Part shown: one piece after another, positions 8,088-15,763 of the stretch | How the letters are laid out: each line of letters begins with the position of its first letter | How positions within the stretch are numbered: position 1 is the stretch's first letter | NCBI GenBank assembly: GCA_949287685.1 | Contig: CASEHF010000006.1 | Span: forward strand, 1-35,344 | DNA from: an uncultured Christensenella sp. | GTDB taxonomy: Bacteria; Bacillota; Clostridia; Christensenellales; UBA1242 | DNA length: 35,344 nucleotides | Direction: 5' to 3' | The notes under the pieces: model-generated | Told to the model about the DNA's origin: nothing | Database searches by the model: none | Seen by the model: only the letters and a program-made list of their open reading frames with translations | Made by a program: the position numbers and the translations under genes

Positions 8088-9452
8088 TTATTTTTTGCTA
8101 TTATAAAAGGCCTTGTAGCCACGATATGCCTCGTAGATGTCCGCTTTGCTAGTGATTTCCCAAGGAGCGTGCATATTAAGTACTGGCACACCTGCATCAA
8201 TTACATCCATACCGTATTTTGCCATAATGTAGGCTATTGTGCCACCACCGCCCTCATCTACCCTACCCATTTCGGTAGCCTGATAAACGACCTCCGCTTC
8301 ATCCATAATAGCGCGAAGTACGCCAATAAACTCTGGGTTTGCATCATTCGAGCCAGATTTGCCAAATCTACCGTTATACTTATTAAAGCTCAAGCCTTTG
8401 CCAAAGTGCGCATCGGTCGTGATATTAAAGGGGGCTAAGTTGTTGGGGTCGACCGCAGCAGTGACATCACTAGACAACATTCTCGAGCGATTCAGCGCTC
8501 TGCGCAAAGAAAGTTCGCTATACTGCCCCGCGAGATTCATAAACTCCGCCAACACATTTTCGCAATACATGCTGCCCATACCAGTTGCGCCGACACTACC
8601 AATCTCCTCCTTGTCTACGAGCAGACACATAGTGCTAAACTCAGGCTTTTCGACCTCGAGCATTGCCATAAGTGATGCGTACGCGCACACTCGGTCATCC
8701 TGCCCATATCCCATAATCATACTCCGGTCCAGTCCAAAGTCGCGAGCGTGACCCGCTGGTACCATTTCAATTTCCGCGGAGAAAAAGTCCGCCTCCTCGA
8801 TACCTTTCTCCTTTAAAATATTTAAGATAGTTGCCTTAACCTTATCTTTTTCTGCATTAGCATCAGGAATTGATGCCGCTAGTACATTCAAATCCTCGCC
8901 CTTGACCTCTTTATACTTATTCTCGGGGCGATTGTCTAAGTGTGGGAGCAGGTCAGAAATCCCAAGCACAGGGTCATCCGCGTTTTCGCCAATACTTAAT
9001 TCAATAGACTTGCCATCCTTTTTAATCACTACACCGTGCATCGCTAATGGCAGTGCAGTCCATTGATACTTTTTAATTCCGCCATAATAATGAGTATCAA
9101 ATAGGCAAAAACCCGTGCTTTCGTACGCGGGGGTCGCCTTTAAATCAATTCGTGGCGAGTCGATATGCGAGCCAATTATATTTATACCCGCCTCAATCGG
9201 CTGTTTACCCACGCAAAACAACACCATTGCCTTATTCATATTCACCGCATAAACCTTGTCGCCAGCGGATAATTTAGTATTAGTTTTTAACAAATCAGCA
9301 AGGCTCCGATACCCAGCAGCCTGTGCCTTTTTAATCGCAAACTTTATGCACTCGCGCTCAGTTTTGCAAGTGCTCAAAAATTCCTTGTATCCATCGCAAA
9401 ATTTTTCTAACTCCTCTCGATTGTCTACATACTTTTTCCAAACATTATCCAT
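8088..9452 (-). CDS. M18-family metal-dependent aminopeptidase
   Basis: This protein should remove N-terminal amino acids from peptides in the cytoplasm, using two metal ions in a large oligomer. Visible M18 features are GSHIDSPRIDLKA (metal His region), GYGQDDRVCAYASL (bridging Asp), VDKEEIGSVGATGM (catalytic Glu pair) and the C-terminal NMHAPWEITSKADIYEAY with the last metal His. I chose the ATG at 9450-9452 (454 residues, starting MDNVWKKY): it has the perfect GAGGTGG site, whereas an in-frame ATG at 9477-9479 directly abuts the TATAAT of the promoter and would lie at the transcription start. Length and motifs are complete. Confidence 0.93.
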   Translation of the reverse strand: MDNVWKKYVDNREELEKFCDGYKEFLSTCKTERECIKFAIKKAQAAGYRSLADLLKTNTKLSAGDKVYAVNMNKAMVLFCVGKQPIEAGINIIGSHIDSPRIDLKATPAYESTGFCLFDTHYYGGIKKYQWTALPLAMHGVVIKKDGKSIELSIGENADDPVLGISDLLPHLDNRPENKYKEVKGEDLNVLAASIPDANAEKDKVKATILNILKEKGIEEADFFSAEIEMVPAGHARDFGLDRSMIMGYGQDDRVCAYASLMAMLEVEKPEFSTMCLLVDKEEIGSVGATGMGSMYCENVLAEFMNLAGQYSELSLRRALNRSRMLSSDVTAAVDPNNLAPFNITTDAHFGKGLSFNKYNGRFGKSGSNDANPEFIGVLRAIMDEAEVVYQATEMGRVDEGGGGTIAYIMAKYGMDVIDAGVPVLNMHAPWEITSKADIYEAYRGYKAFYNSKK

Positions 9453-9479
9453 AAGCCACCTCGAAAAAAATTTATTCAT

Positions 9480-9508
9480 ATTATATAGTATTTTAATTAA
9501 AAAAACAA
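9480..9508 (-). promoter_or_regulatory. Promoter of the M18 aminopeptidase gene
   Basis: On the minus strand TTGTTT (9503-9508) and TATAAT (9480-9485) are separated by 17 bases. Its position rules out the upstream in-frame ATG as the main start. Confidence 0.65.
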
Positions 9509-9609
9509 TTTATTAACCATTAATTCTAAATTTTATAATTAAAAATTCAAAACCCAACCAAACATCATCAAATACCGAAAGTTTACTCACAAAATTTGAT
9601 TAAAATGTT

Positions 9610-9637
9610 AAAAAATCGCGTTTTTTTGCGATTTTTT
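9610..9637. terminator. Terminator-like hairpin between divergent genes
   Basis: AAAAAATCGC (9610-9619) pairs with GCGATTTTTT (9628-9637), followed by more T on both strands. It lies in the 375-base gap between the divergent aminopeptidase and helicase genes, where no coding sequence needs it. It may insulate the genes or end a small antisense transcript. Confidence 0.55.
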
Positions 9638-9779
9638 GTTATTTTTTTTGTGTTTTTAGTACTATGCACAAAAAAAATTAGTAAACAATAAATTTGGTAA
9701 AAAATAGTTTGTTAAACTAATTTTTTAAATATTTATAAAAAATATCGATTTACATCTTTTAAATTGTAAAAAAATTTGT

Positions 9780-9812
9780 TATAATAAGTTATACTATTTT
9801 TGTGTTAACACA
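9780..9812 (+). promoter_or_regulatory. Promoter region and palindrome of the helicase gene
   Basis: The AT-rich upstream region has TATAAT at 9780-9785 and TATACT at 9790-9795 without a convincing -35 element. A perfect 12-bp palindrome, TGTGTTAACACA, occupies 9801-9812, between the -10 elements and the ribosome binding site. That would place a bound regulator over the transcription start. Confidence 0.45.
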
Positions 9813-9827
9813 TTAAAAGGCGAACAA

Positions 9828-12800
9828 ATGAAATCAATCTACACCTATTACAAGGAAAGGTTAATCGAAATCAGCGGAAAAAACCGCAGTCTTTACACTA
9901 GAAAAAGCAGCAAAAAGTACTCCTATGACATAGGCAAAACCCTTGATGGAGATTATGAGGCAATTGGGGATTTCCTCGACTTTTTGTGGCGCGAAAAAGC
10001 GTACTCTTTTACAGTAATCGGCAAGTCTGCACGCGAGCGCTTGTACAAGACTCTCGGAGTCGAGCGCAAAATGGAGAAGTCCTACGAGGCGCTAGAAAAT
10101 CTCGAGGGCAAGGAAAAGAATGCTGAGAGTCTGCGTGTAGAGCGCCGCCGCCGTGATGAGACAAAGCGCGCACTTTCATCTCAGGTAACCGTACTCAAAA
10201 ACCTTAAGCGCGATATTGAGGAGTTCGCAAAGGAAACGGGGCGTTATGAATTGTACATTGGTTATCCATTTGTGCAGGGTGCTATTGGCAAAGATGTCTT
10301 GATTAAAGCGCCACTGCTTCTTTTCCCTGTTACTATCGAAATGCCCGATGAGCAAACTGTGGAAATCGAATTAAAACGCGATGAACCCGTGCAGTTAAAC
10401 AAGGTGTTTATCGTGGCATATGCCCAGCACCACCGCCTCAATCTCGAGGATATGGATATGGAGTTTAAGGGCAAAATCGCGAGCCAGTTTAAGACCATTC
10501 AAGATGTTGTAAATTACTTAAGAAAATTTGGTTTTCACATAGGCTACACGGCGAGAAAAGGCATTTTCGACTTCGAAAAATCAAAAGAGCCACAGGTAAA
10601 CGATTCCCTTGAGGTTAAGCAATATTGTATACTTGGCCGTTTCCCGCTGGCAAATTCCATATACAACGACTACACCCTACTCGAGCGCCGCAGACTCACA
10701 AACGAAGCGATTGATGAACTCTTGTATGCCAAGCGCCCCAAAAAAATAAAGCGCCCTGATGAGCGACTATTTACGGTGTCTAACCTCGACTATGCGCAGC
10801 AAAACGCCATACTAAACCTCAACAAAAACGGTAATATCGTGATTTACGGACCTCCTGGGACTGGTAAATCGCAGACAATTGTAAACACGATTACCGATGC
10901 CATTGCAAAGCACAAGCGCGTACTTGTCGTGTCCCAGAAAAAAGCCGCTCTCGATGTTGTATTCAACCGCCTAGGAGTTCTCAACTCAAAGGCTATGTAC
11001 ATACTCGACCCCGAAAAAAACAAAGTCGCCTTTTACGACCGTGTGCGTACAACCCACGCACAAGTAATGGATACCCCGATTGAGACAAGTCGCGGACAAT
11101 ACGAGGATATTGAAAACAAAATTGCCGCCGAGACAAATGAACTCGCGACCATTAGTAATGTACTATTCTCAAAACAGCCCTTTGGCTTGAGCCTACAAGA
11201 AATGTATGCGAATAGTTATGTGCTAGGAAAGACCAGTTATGACTACACAATTTATCAAAATATGCTACATTCCCCTCAAATTTTGTCACTATCCTATCAA
11301 GATTTGAGCGAAAACCTGCGTTTAATCAAAGAAAAGAACAAGGCGGAACTATATTACAAATTCCTCGAGGCAAAGAAATCAAATCCCTTTATAGACAATC
11401 TAAGACCCGACATTGAGTTCCACACGCTAACTGAGACAACCGCAAAACTCAACACACTACTGAGTGGCAGATTAGCACCCTTTGATATGACCAAGTACCC
11501 AAACAGTCGCCAATTAATCGCGTACTACTTGGACAAAAAACTCGATATTGACAAACTCCAGCCCTTAGTGAAATTCGTGGCGCGCGATGCGAACCGCAGT
11601 ACTTACAACACACTAAAAACAAGTTATGTCCTATTCCCTATGTACCCGTTTGCAAAAATGGCTATGAATAAAAAGGAAAAAGAGACCGAGCAGGGCTTTA
11701 TCGACACCATTGCTGCAATTGATGAGTATGTCGAGGACTTTACATTCCTGCGCGATGTGCTGACCGACACGGGATACTGTATGATGATAGATAATGTACT
11801 AAACGGAAATATGCTATACCTAAAACTTTTACTCAATGCACTAAATAACTATGTAGAATCGCGCGATGTAAACACTATGCTCGCTCAATTAAACAGTACC
11901 GAGCGCACAATCCTCAATTTTGCGTACAAGAACACGACCACAAAAGCACACTATCTCGAAACACTAGAGCATCTACTCCCCATTCGTATTTACTACGAGG
12001 TAACACTTCTCGAGGACAAGTACAAAACCGAGTTGTCGCATATAATCGACTATGAAAATGCAAAAAATCGCATAATTTCGCTAAAGAATGAGTTAAATTC
12101 GGTCGCAAAAGTGTACTGTGATGAACAATTTAGGCAAGAATATATAGACAAATTCAACCGCGATTCGGACAATAAAAACTACTTGTACCAGATTTCCAAG
12201 CAACAAAACCAGTGGCCAATTCGCAAGTTTATGGAGATGTACGGCGAATATTTGTTCACTCTATTCCCGTGCTGGCTGCTGAGCCCAGAGGGCGCGTGCA
12301 CGATTTTGCCTCTAGTCCGTAATCTATTTGATATAGTGCTGTTTGATGAGGCTTCGCAGGTGTTTATCGAAAATACCCTACCCGTAATTTACCGCGGCAA
12401 AAACATTGTCGTTGCGGGTGACTCAAAGCAATTGCGCCCGACCGCCACCTTTATGAAGCGCTATATGGGTAACGATGATGTCGATGACCTCGACCTAAAT
12501 ACGCAGGCGGCGCTCGAGGTGGAGAGTCTGCTCGACCTTGCGATGACCAGATACACCAGCGCGCACCTAACATATCACTACCGTAGTAAAAACGAGGAGT
12601 TGATAAACTTCTCTAACAACGCCTTTTACGAGGGGCGCCTCGAGATTTCACCGAACACGACACACAACCTAGGCAAAAAGCCCATTACTCGAATAAAAGT
12701 CGAAGGGCGCTGGATAGACCGAAAAAATATTGCCGAGGCAAAAGCGGTAGCGGAATTAGTCAAAAAACTATTCAATACCCGCAAAAATAACGAATCAATC

Positions 12801-13781
12801 GGTATAATCACCTTTAACGCGGAGCAAGAAAGCGCGATAGAAGATGCACTCGATGAGGAATGCAACCGCAACCCTAAGTTCCGCGACCAATTCCTAAAAG
12901 AACAAAATCGCAAGGAAAATGGCGAGGATATCAGCATTTTTGTGAAAAATCTCGAAAATGTGCAGGGTGATGAGCGCGACATCATTATATTTAGTATCGG
13001 TTATGCTCAAAATGAGTATGGTAAAGTCGTGGCGCACTTCGGCCCCTTGTCTACTGAGGGCGGAGAAAATCGCCTAAATGTCGCAATCACGCGTGCTAAA
13101 GAAAAGATTTTTGTGGTGACCAGTATCGAACCTGAGGAACTCAATGTCGAGGGTACGAAAAATCTCGGCCCAAAACTCTTTAAACAATATCTCCGCTATG
13201 TCCGCGCCGTATCAAACGGTAACAAGACCGAGGCGAAAATTGTGCTCGAAAATGTGCTTTCCCTACCCGAACTACCAAAACCTGCGCTCGTACTAAACGA
13301 TTTTGAGGGGCGTATCAAGGCTGAACTGGAAAAACTAGGGCTAAAGGTCGAGACTAATCTCGGCAATGCCGACTACAAAATTTCGCTCGCCGTTTATGAC
13401 AAAGCGCTAGATAGGTACCTTGTCGGTGTCGAATGCGATTACGCGGCGTACTGCTCCTCAGACTCCCTACTTGAGCGCGATGTGTATAGACCTACATTCT
13501 TGCATGCGCGCGGCTGGGACATAATTAGGGTTTGGAGTCGTGATTGGTGGCTACACAAGCAAAAAATAATAAATTTAATTGCAAAAACCGCTGAGAAAAA
13601 CAGGCAGAAATTTCTAGAGGAAAACAACCAAGCGGTTGCCAAAAAGCCGCGCACACGCACTATCACAATCAAGCCAAAGGCGCAAACTGGCTCGATAAAA
13701 AAGGTAAAGACTACAGTCACAACCAGCACAAAGTCTACAGACCTAAAAATCACAAAATCAACGCCCAAAAAGGCTAAATAA
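9828..13781 (+). CDS. DUF4011-like / SF1 helicase / Vsr-like nuclease-fold protein
   Basis: This is a 1317-residue single-chain protein. The N-terminus (YKERLIEISGKNRSLYTRK, 8-26) resembles the DUF4011 start. A superfamily 1 helicase follows: Walker A GPPGTGKS (341-348), LFDEASQV (DEAS at 840-843), VVAGDSKQLRPT, LTYHYRSKNEELINFSN, IGIITFNAEQESAIEDAL, NVQGDERDIIIFSIGY and GGENRLNVAITRAKE. The C-terminal domain (about 1150-1265) resembles the Vsr/MTES_1575 endonuclease fold: YKISLAVYD, GVECDYAAYC (1201-1209) and GWDIIRVWSRDWW. From recalled family consensus the usual IDL Asp is Ser1186 and the YH His is Cys1209, so cleavage activity is doubtful. A Lys/Thr-rich tail of about 45 residues ends the protein. 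This architecture occurs in candidate anti-phage proteins, so a defence or DNA-repair role is an inference. Start: AAGGCG before the ATG. Confidence 0.92.
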   Translation: MKSIYTYYKERLIEISGKNRSLYTRKSSKKYSYDIGKTLDGDYEAIGDFLDFLWREKAYSFTVIGKSARERLYKTLGVERKMEKSYEALENLEGKEKNAESLRVERRRRDETKRALSSQVTVLKNLKRDIEEFAKETGRYELYIGYPFVQGAIGKDVLIKAPLLLFPVTIEMPDEQTVEIELKRDEPVQLNKVFIVAYAQHHRLNLEDMDMEFKGKIASQFKTIQDVVNYLRKFGFHIGYTARKGIFDFEKSKEPQVNDSLEVKQYCILGRFPLANSIYNDYTLLERRRLTNEAIDELLYAKRPKKIKRPDERLFTVSNLDYAQQNAILNLNKNGNIVIYGPPGTGKSQTIVNTITDAIAKHKRVLVVSQKKAALDVVFNRLGVLNSKAMYILDPEKNKVAFYDRVRTTHAQVMDTPIETSRGQYEDIENKIAAETNELATISNVLFSKQPFGLSLQEMYANSYVLGKTSYDYTIYQNMLHSPQILSLSYQDLSENLRLIKEKNKAELYYKFLEAKKSNPFIDNLRPDIEFHTLTETTAKLNTLLSGRLAPFDMTKYPNSRQLIAYYLDKKLDIDKLQPLVKFVARDANRSTYNTLKTSYVLFPMYPFAKMAMNKKEKETEQGFIDTIAAIDEYVEDFTFLRDVLTDTGYCMMIDNVLNGNMLYLKLLLNALNNYVESRDVNTMLAQLNSTERTILNFAYKNTTTKAHYLETLEHLLPIRIYYEVTLLEDKYKTELSHIIDYENAKNRIISLKNELNSVAKVYCDEQFRQEYIDKFNRDSDNKNYLYQISKQQNQWPIRKFMEMYGEYLFTLFPCWLLSPEGACTILPLVRNLFDIVLFDEASQVFIENTLPVIYRGKNIVVAGDSKQLRPTATFMKRYMGNDDVDDLDLNTQAALEVESLLDLAMTRYTSAHLTYHYRSKNEELINFSNNAFYEGRLEISPNTTHNLGKKPITRIKVEGRWIDRKNIAEAKAVAELVKKLFNTRKNNESIGIITFNAEQESAIEDALDEECNRNPKFRDQFLKEQNRKENGEDISIFVKNLENVQGDERDIIIFSIGYAQNEYGKVVAHFGPLSTEGGENRLNVAITRAKEKIFVVTSIEPEELNVEGTKNLGPKLFKQYLRYVRAVSNGNKTEAKIVLENVLSLPELPKPALVLNDFEGRIKAELEKLGLKVETNLGNADYKISLAVYDKALDRYLVGVECDYAAYCSSDSLLERDVYRPTFLHARGWDIIRVWSRDWWLHKQKIINLIAKTAEKNRQKFLEENNQAVAKKPRTRTITIKPKAQTGSIKKVKTTVTTSTKSTDLKITKSTPKKAK

Positions 13782-13806
13782 TTATCAAAAACCATAAATT
13801 TATTGC

Positions 13807-13833
13807 AAAAAACACGATTTTTTCGTGTTTTTT
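13807..13833 (+). terminator. Intrinsic terminator of the helicase gene
   Basis: AAAAAACACGA (13807-13817) pairs with TCGTGTTTTTT (13823-13833), then more T, 26 bases after the helicase stop codon. Confidence 0.8.
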
Positions 13834-13870
13834 TATTAATTTTACTCAATTTGGACTAAAAACCGAGTTG

Positions 13871-13891
13871 ATAAAGTCCTTTTAAATAAAA
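13871..13891 (+). repeat. Left copy of a perfect 21-bp direct repeat
   Basis: The repeat reads ATAAAGTCC, then TTTTAAATAAAA. An identical copy is at 14831-14851, 960 bases away, on the other side of the HExxH gene. Both are preceded by GAGT and two variable bases. Confidence 0.9.
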
Positions 13892-13918
13892 TCATTATGT
13901 AAAATTATACTTTTATGA

Positions 13919-14001
13919 TATACTGATAATAGACATTTACGAACCCTAATCTAAATAAAATTCGTTTGTTTTAGTTTTTTACTGAAATACAACGGCGTTG
14001 T
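13919..14001 (+). promoter_or_regulatory. Extended -10 promoter and palindrome of the HExxH gene
   Basis: TGATATACT at 13916-13924 is an extended -10 element (TG, one base, TATACT) without a good -35. An odd palindrome, ACAACGGCGTTGT, lies at 13989-14001 in the presumed leader and may be an operator or a small hairpin. Confidence 0.45.
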
Positions 14002-14054
14002 CGAATAAGTAAAGCCGATTGATTTTTTAAAATAACAATATTAGAGGTGCAAAA

Positions 14055-14834
14055 ATGAAAGATATTTTAGATAAATTTTTGAAAAATTGGCAATATGGAG
14101 AAAAATTAGATGCTGGAAAACTATTATCGTTTATTAATGATTATGCCTTGTTATTCGCTAAAAAAATGGGCATTGAGCAATCGTTTCGCATCCAATGGAA
14201 ACATAACCAAAACCTATTTATATTAGGAAGTTTTGATGACAAAACAAACACTATTTTCTTTAATATAAACCGTATCTCAGCCCTGCAAAAGTATAAAATC
14301 AACTCTGAATCGAATGGATTTGCTAATTTTGTCGATAAATTTTTATCAAACTTTTCTAACACCGCTCACGATGAGGTTGACAATTCCTTGTATTTCACAC
14401 TAACCAGCAAAGAGCGTAGCCTACACCGTTTTCTGGGCGATTACGAGCAAATTCCCTATGATATAGCGACCACAATATTACACGAACTGCGCCACCTCTA
14501 CCAAGCAGAACAAGCCGAGCGGCAAGTCCCCTTTTTCCTATTTATAACGCAAAATAAATTGCGCGAATTGCAGACAAATTTTAGCCCCTTACGCGAGCCA
14601 GCAGAAATTGATGCAATATATTTTCAACTTGTCATTTTGCGAGAATATTGCTACTCGAACAATTTGAGTGATATTTTCTCAAAATCATACGCAATGACCG
14701 TACCTAAACTTAATGCTAGTGATATAGAAAACAACTTCAAATTTATAATCAAAAATGCCAAACTTAACACATCGACCGATAGCATCACAAAATTAAAGCA
14801 AGAATTAGATGCTATTTATGACTGGAGTAAATAA
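14055..14834 (+). CDS. HExxH putative metallopeptidase-like protein
   Basis: This 259-residue protein is not assigned to a named family. It carries a zinc-site helix ATTILHELRHLYQAEQ with His143, Glu144 and His147. REPAEIDAIYF follows 37 residues later, where Glu184 could be the third ligand, a gluzincin-like arrangement. No signal peptide or membrane segment is seen, so it is probably cytoplasmic. The N-terminal half has no recognised domain. It has GAGGTG before the ATG, its own promoter and terminator, and stands 273 bases downstream of the helicase gene on the same strand. The gene and its promoter are bracketed by perfect 21-bp direct repeats, the right copy overlapping the stop codon, which suggests it may be an inserted or excisable cassette. 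Peptidase activity is inferred from the motif only. Confidence 0.75.
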   Translation: MKDILDKFLKNWQYGEKLDAGKLLSFINDYALLFAKKMGIEQSFRIQWKHNQNLFILGSFDDKTNTIFFNINRISALQKYKINSESNGFANFVDKFLSNFSNTAHDEVDNSLYFTLTSKERSLHRFLGDYEQIPYDIATTILHELRHLYQAEQAERQVPFFLFITQNKLRELQTNFSPLREPAEIDAIYFQLVILREYCYSNNLSDIFSKSYAMTVPKLNASDIENNFKFIIKNAKLNTSTDSITKLKQELDAIYDWSK

Positions 14835-14851
14835 AGTCCTTTTAAATAAAA
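14831..14851 (+). repeat. Right copy of a perfect 21-bp direct repeat
   Basis: It is identical to 13871-13891 and overlaps the stop codon of the HExxH gene. Confidence 0.9.
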
Positions 14852-14878
14852 ATCTACCGATATTTTTATCGATAGATT
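14851..14878 (+). terminator. Hairpin downstream of the HExxH gene
   Basis: AATCTA (14851-14856) pairs with TAGATT (14873-14878), and CGAT with ATCG inside, around an AT-rich loop. The T tract after it is weak, so termination is likely but not certain. Confidence 0.5.
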
Positions 14879-14966
14879 AACTTTATATTTATTGAATTTT
14901 TATATTTCCGCTAAAATTTTAATAAATTTCTCTAACAACCAATTTTAGCGTCCGTAAATCAAAAAA

Positions 14967-15371
14967 TTAGTAGAAAAAACGCTTAATTTCGGCGGCAGCT
15001 GTCTCGGGAGAATCACTACCGTGAATTAGGTTTTCGCGGTCGTTGCACGAATAATCCCCACGAATTGTACCAGCGGGCGCATCGAGATATTTTGTAGGTC
15101 CCATAAAGTTACGCATTCCCTTTATCGCGTGCTCACCCTCGACAATCATACCCACAACTGGTCCACTCATCATATACTCCTCTACTTCGGGATAAAAGGG
15201 GCGGTCGACTATGTGCGCATAATGTTCGGCTAACTTCTCCTTTGTGAGATTAAACATTTTCATATCCACGATTTTAAAGCCTTTTTTCTCGATTCTGCCG
15301 ATAATTTCACCCATTAAACCGCGGCGCACGGCATCAGGCTTTAACATAATGTATGTTCTTTCAACTTCCAT
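14967..15371 (-). CDS. ndk: Nucleoside diphosphate kinase
   Basis: This enzyme transfers the gamma phosphate between nucleoside triphosphates and diphosphates through a phospho-histidine, balancing NTP and dNTP pools in the cytoplasm. At 134 residues it has the usual bacterial length. It has the N-terminal ERTYIMLKPDAVRRGLMGEI (4-23), GMRNFMGPTKYLDAPAGTIR (85-104) and the active-site signature NLIHGSDS with His117 at 114-121. The start follows AGGAGAAGTAAA. It is transcribed alone from the promoter at 15422-15450. DnaA-box-like sites lie just upstream of that promoter and a separate small RNA gene lies further upstream. Confidence 0.98.
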   Translation of the reverse strand: MEVERTYIMLKPDAVRRGLMGEIIGRIEKKGFKIVDMKMFNLTKEKLAEHYAHIVDRPFYPEVEEYMMSGPVVGMIVEGEHAIKGMRNFMGPTKYLDAPAGTIRGDYSCNDRENLIHGSDSPETAAAEIKRFFY

Positions 15372-15421
15372 TTTACTTCTCCTGTAGAATTTTTCCGCAA
15401 AAGCGGTGATAAATAATATTT

Positions 15422-15450
15422 AGGATACCATAAAAACGCGCAAAAATCAA
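15422..15450 (-). promoter_or_regulatory. Promoter of ndk
   Basis: On the minus strand TTGATT (15445-15450) and TATCCT (15422-15427) are separated by 17 bases, with TGG just before the -10 (extended type). Confidence 0.65.
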
Positions 15451-15477
15451 CCTTTTATGAGAAAAAGGCGGTTAATT

Positions 15478-15523
15478 TTATCCGCACACGCGACAAAACA
15501 TCATTTATCCGCACTTTTCCACA
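15478..15523 (+). promoter_or_regulatory. Cluster of three DnaA-box-like sites upstream of ndk
   Basis: TTATCCGCA occurs at 15478-15486 and 15505-15513, and TTTTCCACA at 15515-15523. Each differs by one base from TTATCCACA and all have the same orientation. They lie about 30-75 bases upstream of the ndk -35 element. Confidence 0.45.
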
Positions 15524-15557
15524 AATATTTCTAACGCGGTTTAGAAATTTAATAAAT

Positions 15558-15629
15558 AAAAAAGAAAGTGCCTATGAGTAATCGCTCTTAAATAGGGGCT
15601 ATCGGGTAAACCCAGCCAAATCACTTTCT
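15558..15629 (-). ncRNA. Candidate small structured RNA with a three-way junction
   Basis: On the minus strand an outer 8-bp stem (AGAAAGTG, 15629-15622, with CACTTTCT, 15570-15563) encloses two hairpins. The first has stems GGCT/AGCC and GGG/CCC (15597-15617), with TTTA as the innermost loop. The second has stems CCTAT/ATAGG and GAG/CTC (15571-15596). A six-base U-run (15563-15558) follows the closing stem. A consensus promoter at 15636-15664 places the transcription start at 15629, the first base of the structure. The predicted RNA is about 72 nt, wholly folded, with 5' and 3' ends paired. ndk has its own promoter downstream, so this is probably an independent small RNA and not an ndk leader. 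I do not recognise it as a known riboswitch, ribozyme or 6S-type RNA. Confidence 0.6.
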
Positions 15630-15635
15630 ACAATA

Positions 15636-15664
15636 ATTTTACCATAAAAAATCTAAAATATCAA
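15636..15664 (-). promoter_or_regulatory. Promoter of the small structured RNA
   Basis: On the minus strand TTGATA (15659-15664) and TAAAAT (15636-15641) are separated by 17 bases, with TGG before the -10 (extended type). The predicted start falls six bases downstream at 15629. Confidence 0.7.
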
Positions 15665-15706
15665 CTAAAAACCAAAATAATATTTAATAAATATCAATAA
15701 AATGAT

Positions 15707-15754
15707 AAAAAACCACCAGACTCTCTCCCTTTGCGGGGCAAAGTCCTCTGGTGG
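15707..15754 (-). terminator. Terminator of the 92-residue membrane protein gene
   Basis: On the minus strand CCACCAGA (15754-15747) pairs with TCTGGTGG (15720-15713), with an inner CTTTGC/GCAAAG hairpin, followed by six T. It starts 9 bases after the stop codon. Confidence 0.85.
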
Positions 15755-15763
15755 AATTTTATT

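Noticed and set aside
9453..9479. Upstream in-frame ATG of the M18 aminopeptidase
   Set aside because: It touches the TATAAT of the promoter, so it lies at or before the transcription start; the ATG at 9450-9452 has a perfect ribosome binding site.
9828..14834. Confident two-gene defence system (helicase protein plus HExxH protein)
   Set aside because: A terminator, a 273-base gap and a separate promoter lie between them, so linkage is only suggestive without comparative data.
15563..15629. Riboswitch leader of ndk
   Set aside because: A separate promoter for ndk lies at 15422-15450 and a U-run ends the structure. I could not match it to purine, THF, preQ1, guanidine or other classes I know. 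A leader role is not fully excluded.
15563..15629. Hammerhead-type ribozyme
   Set aside because: It has a three-way junction, but neither strand has the CTGATGA core.
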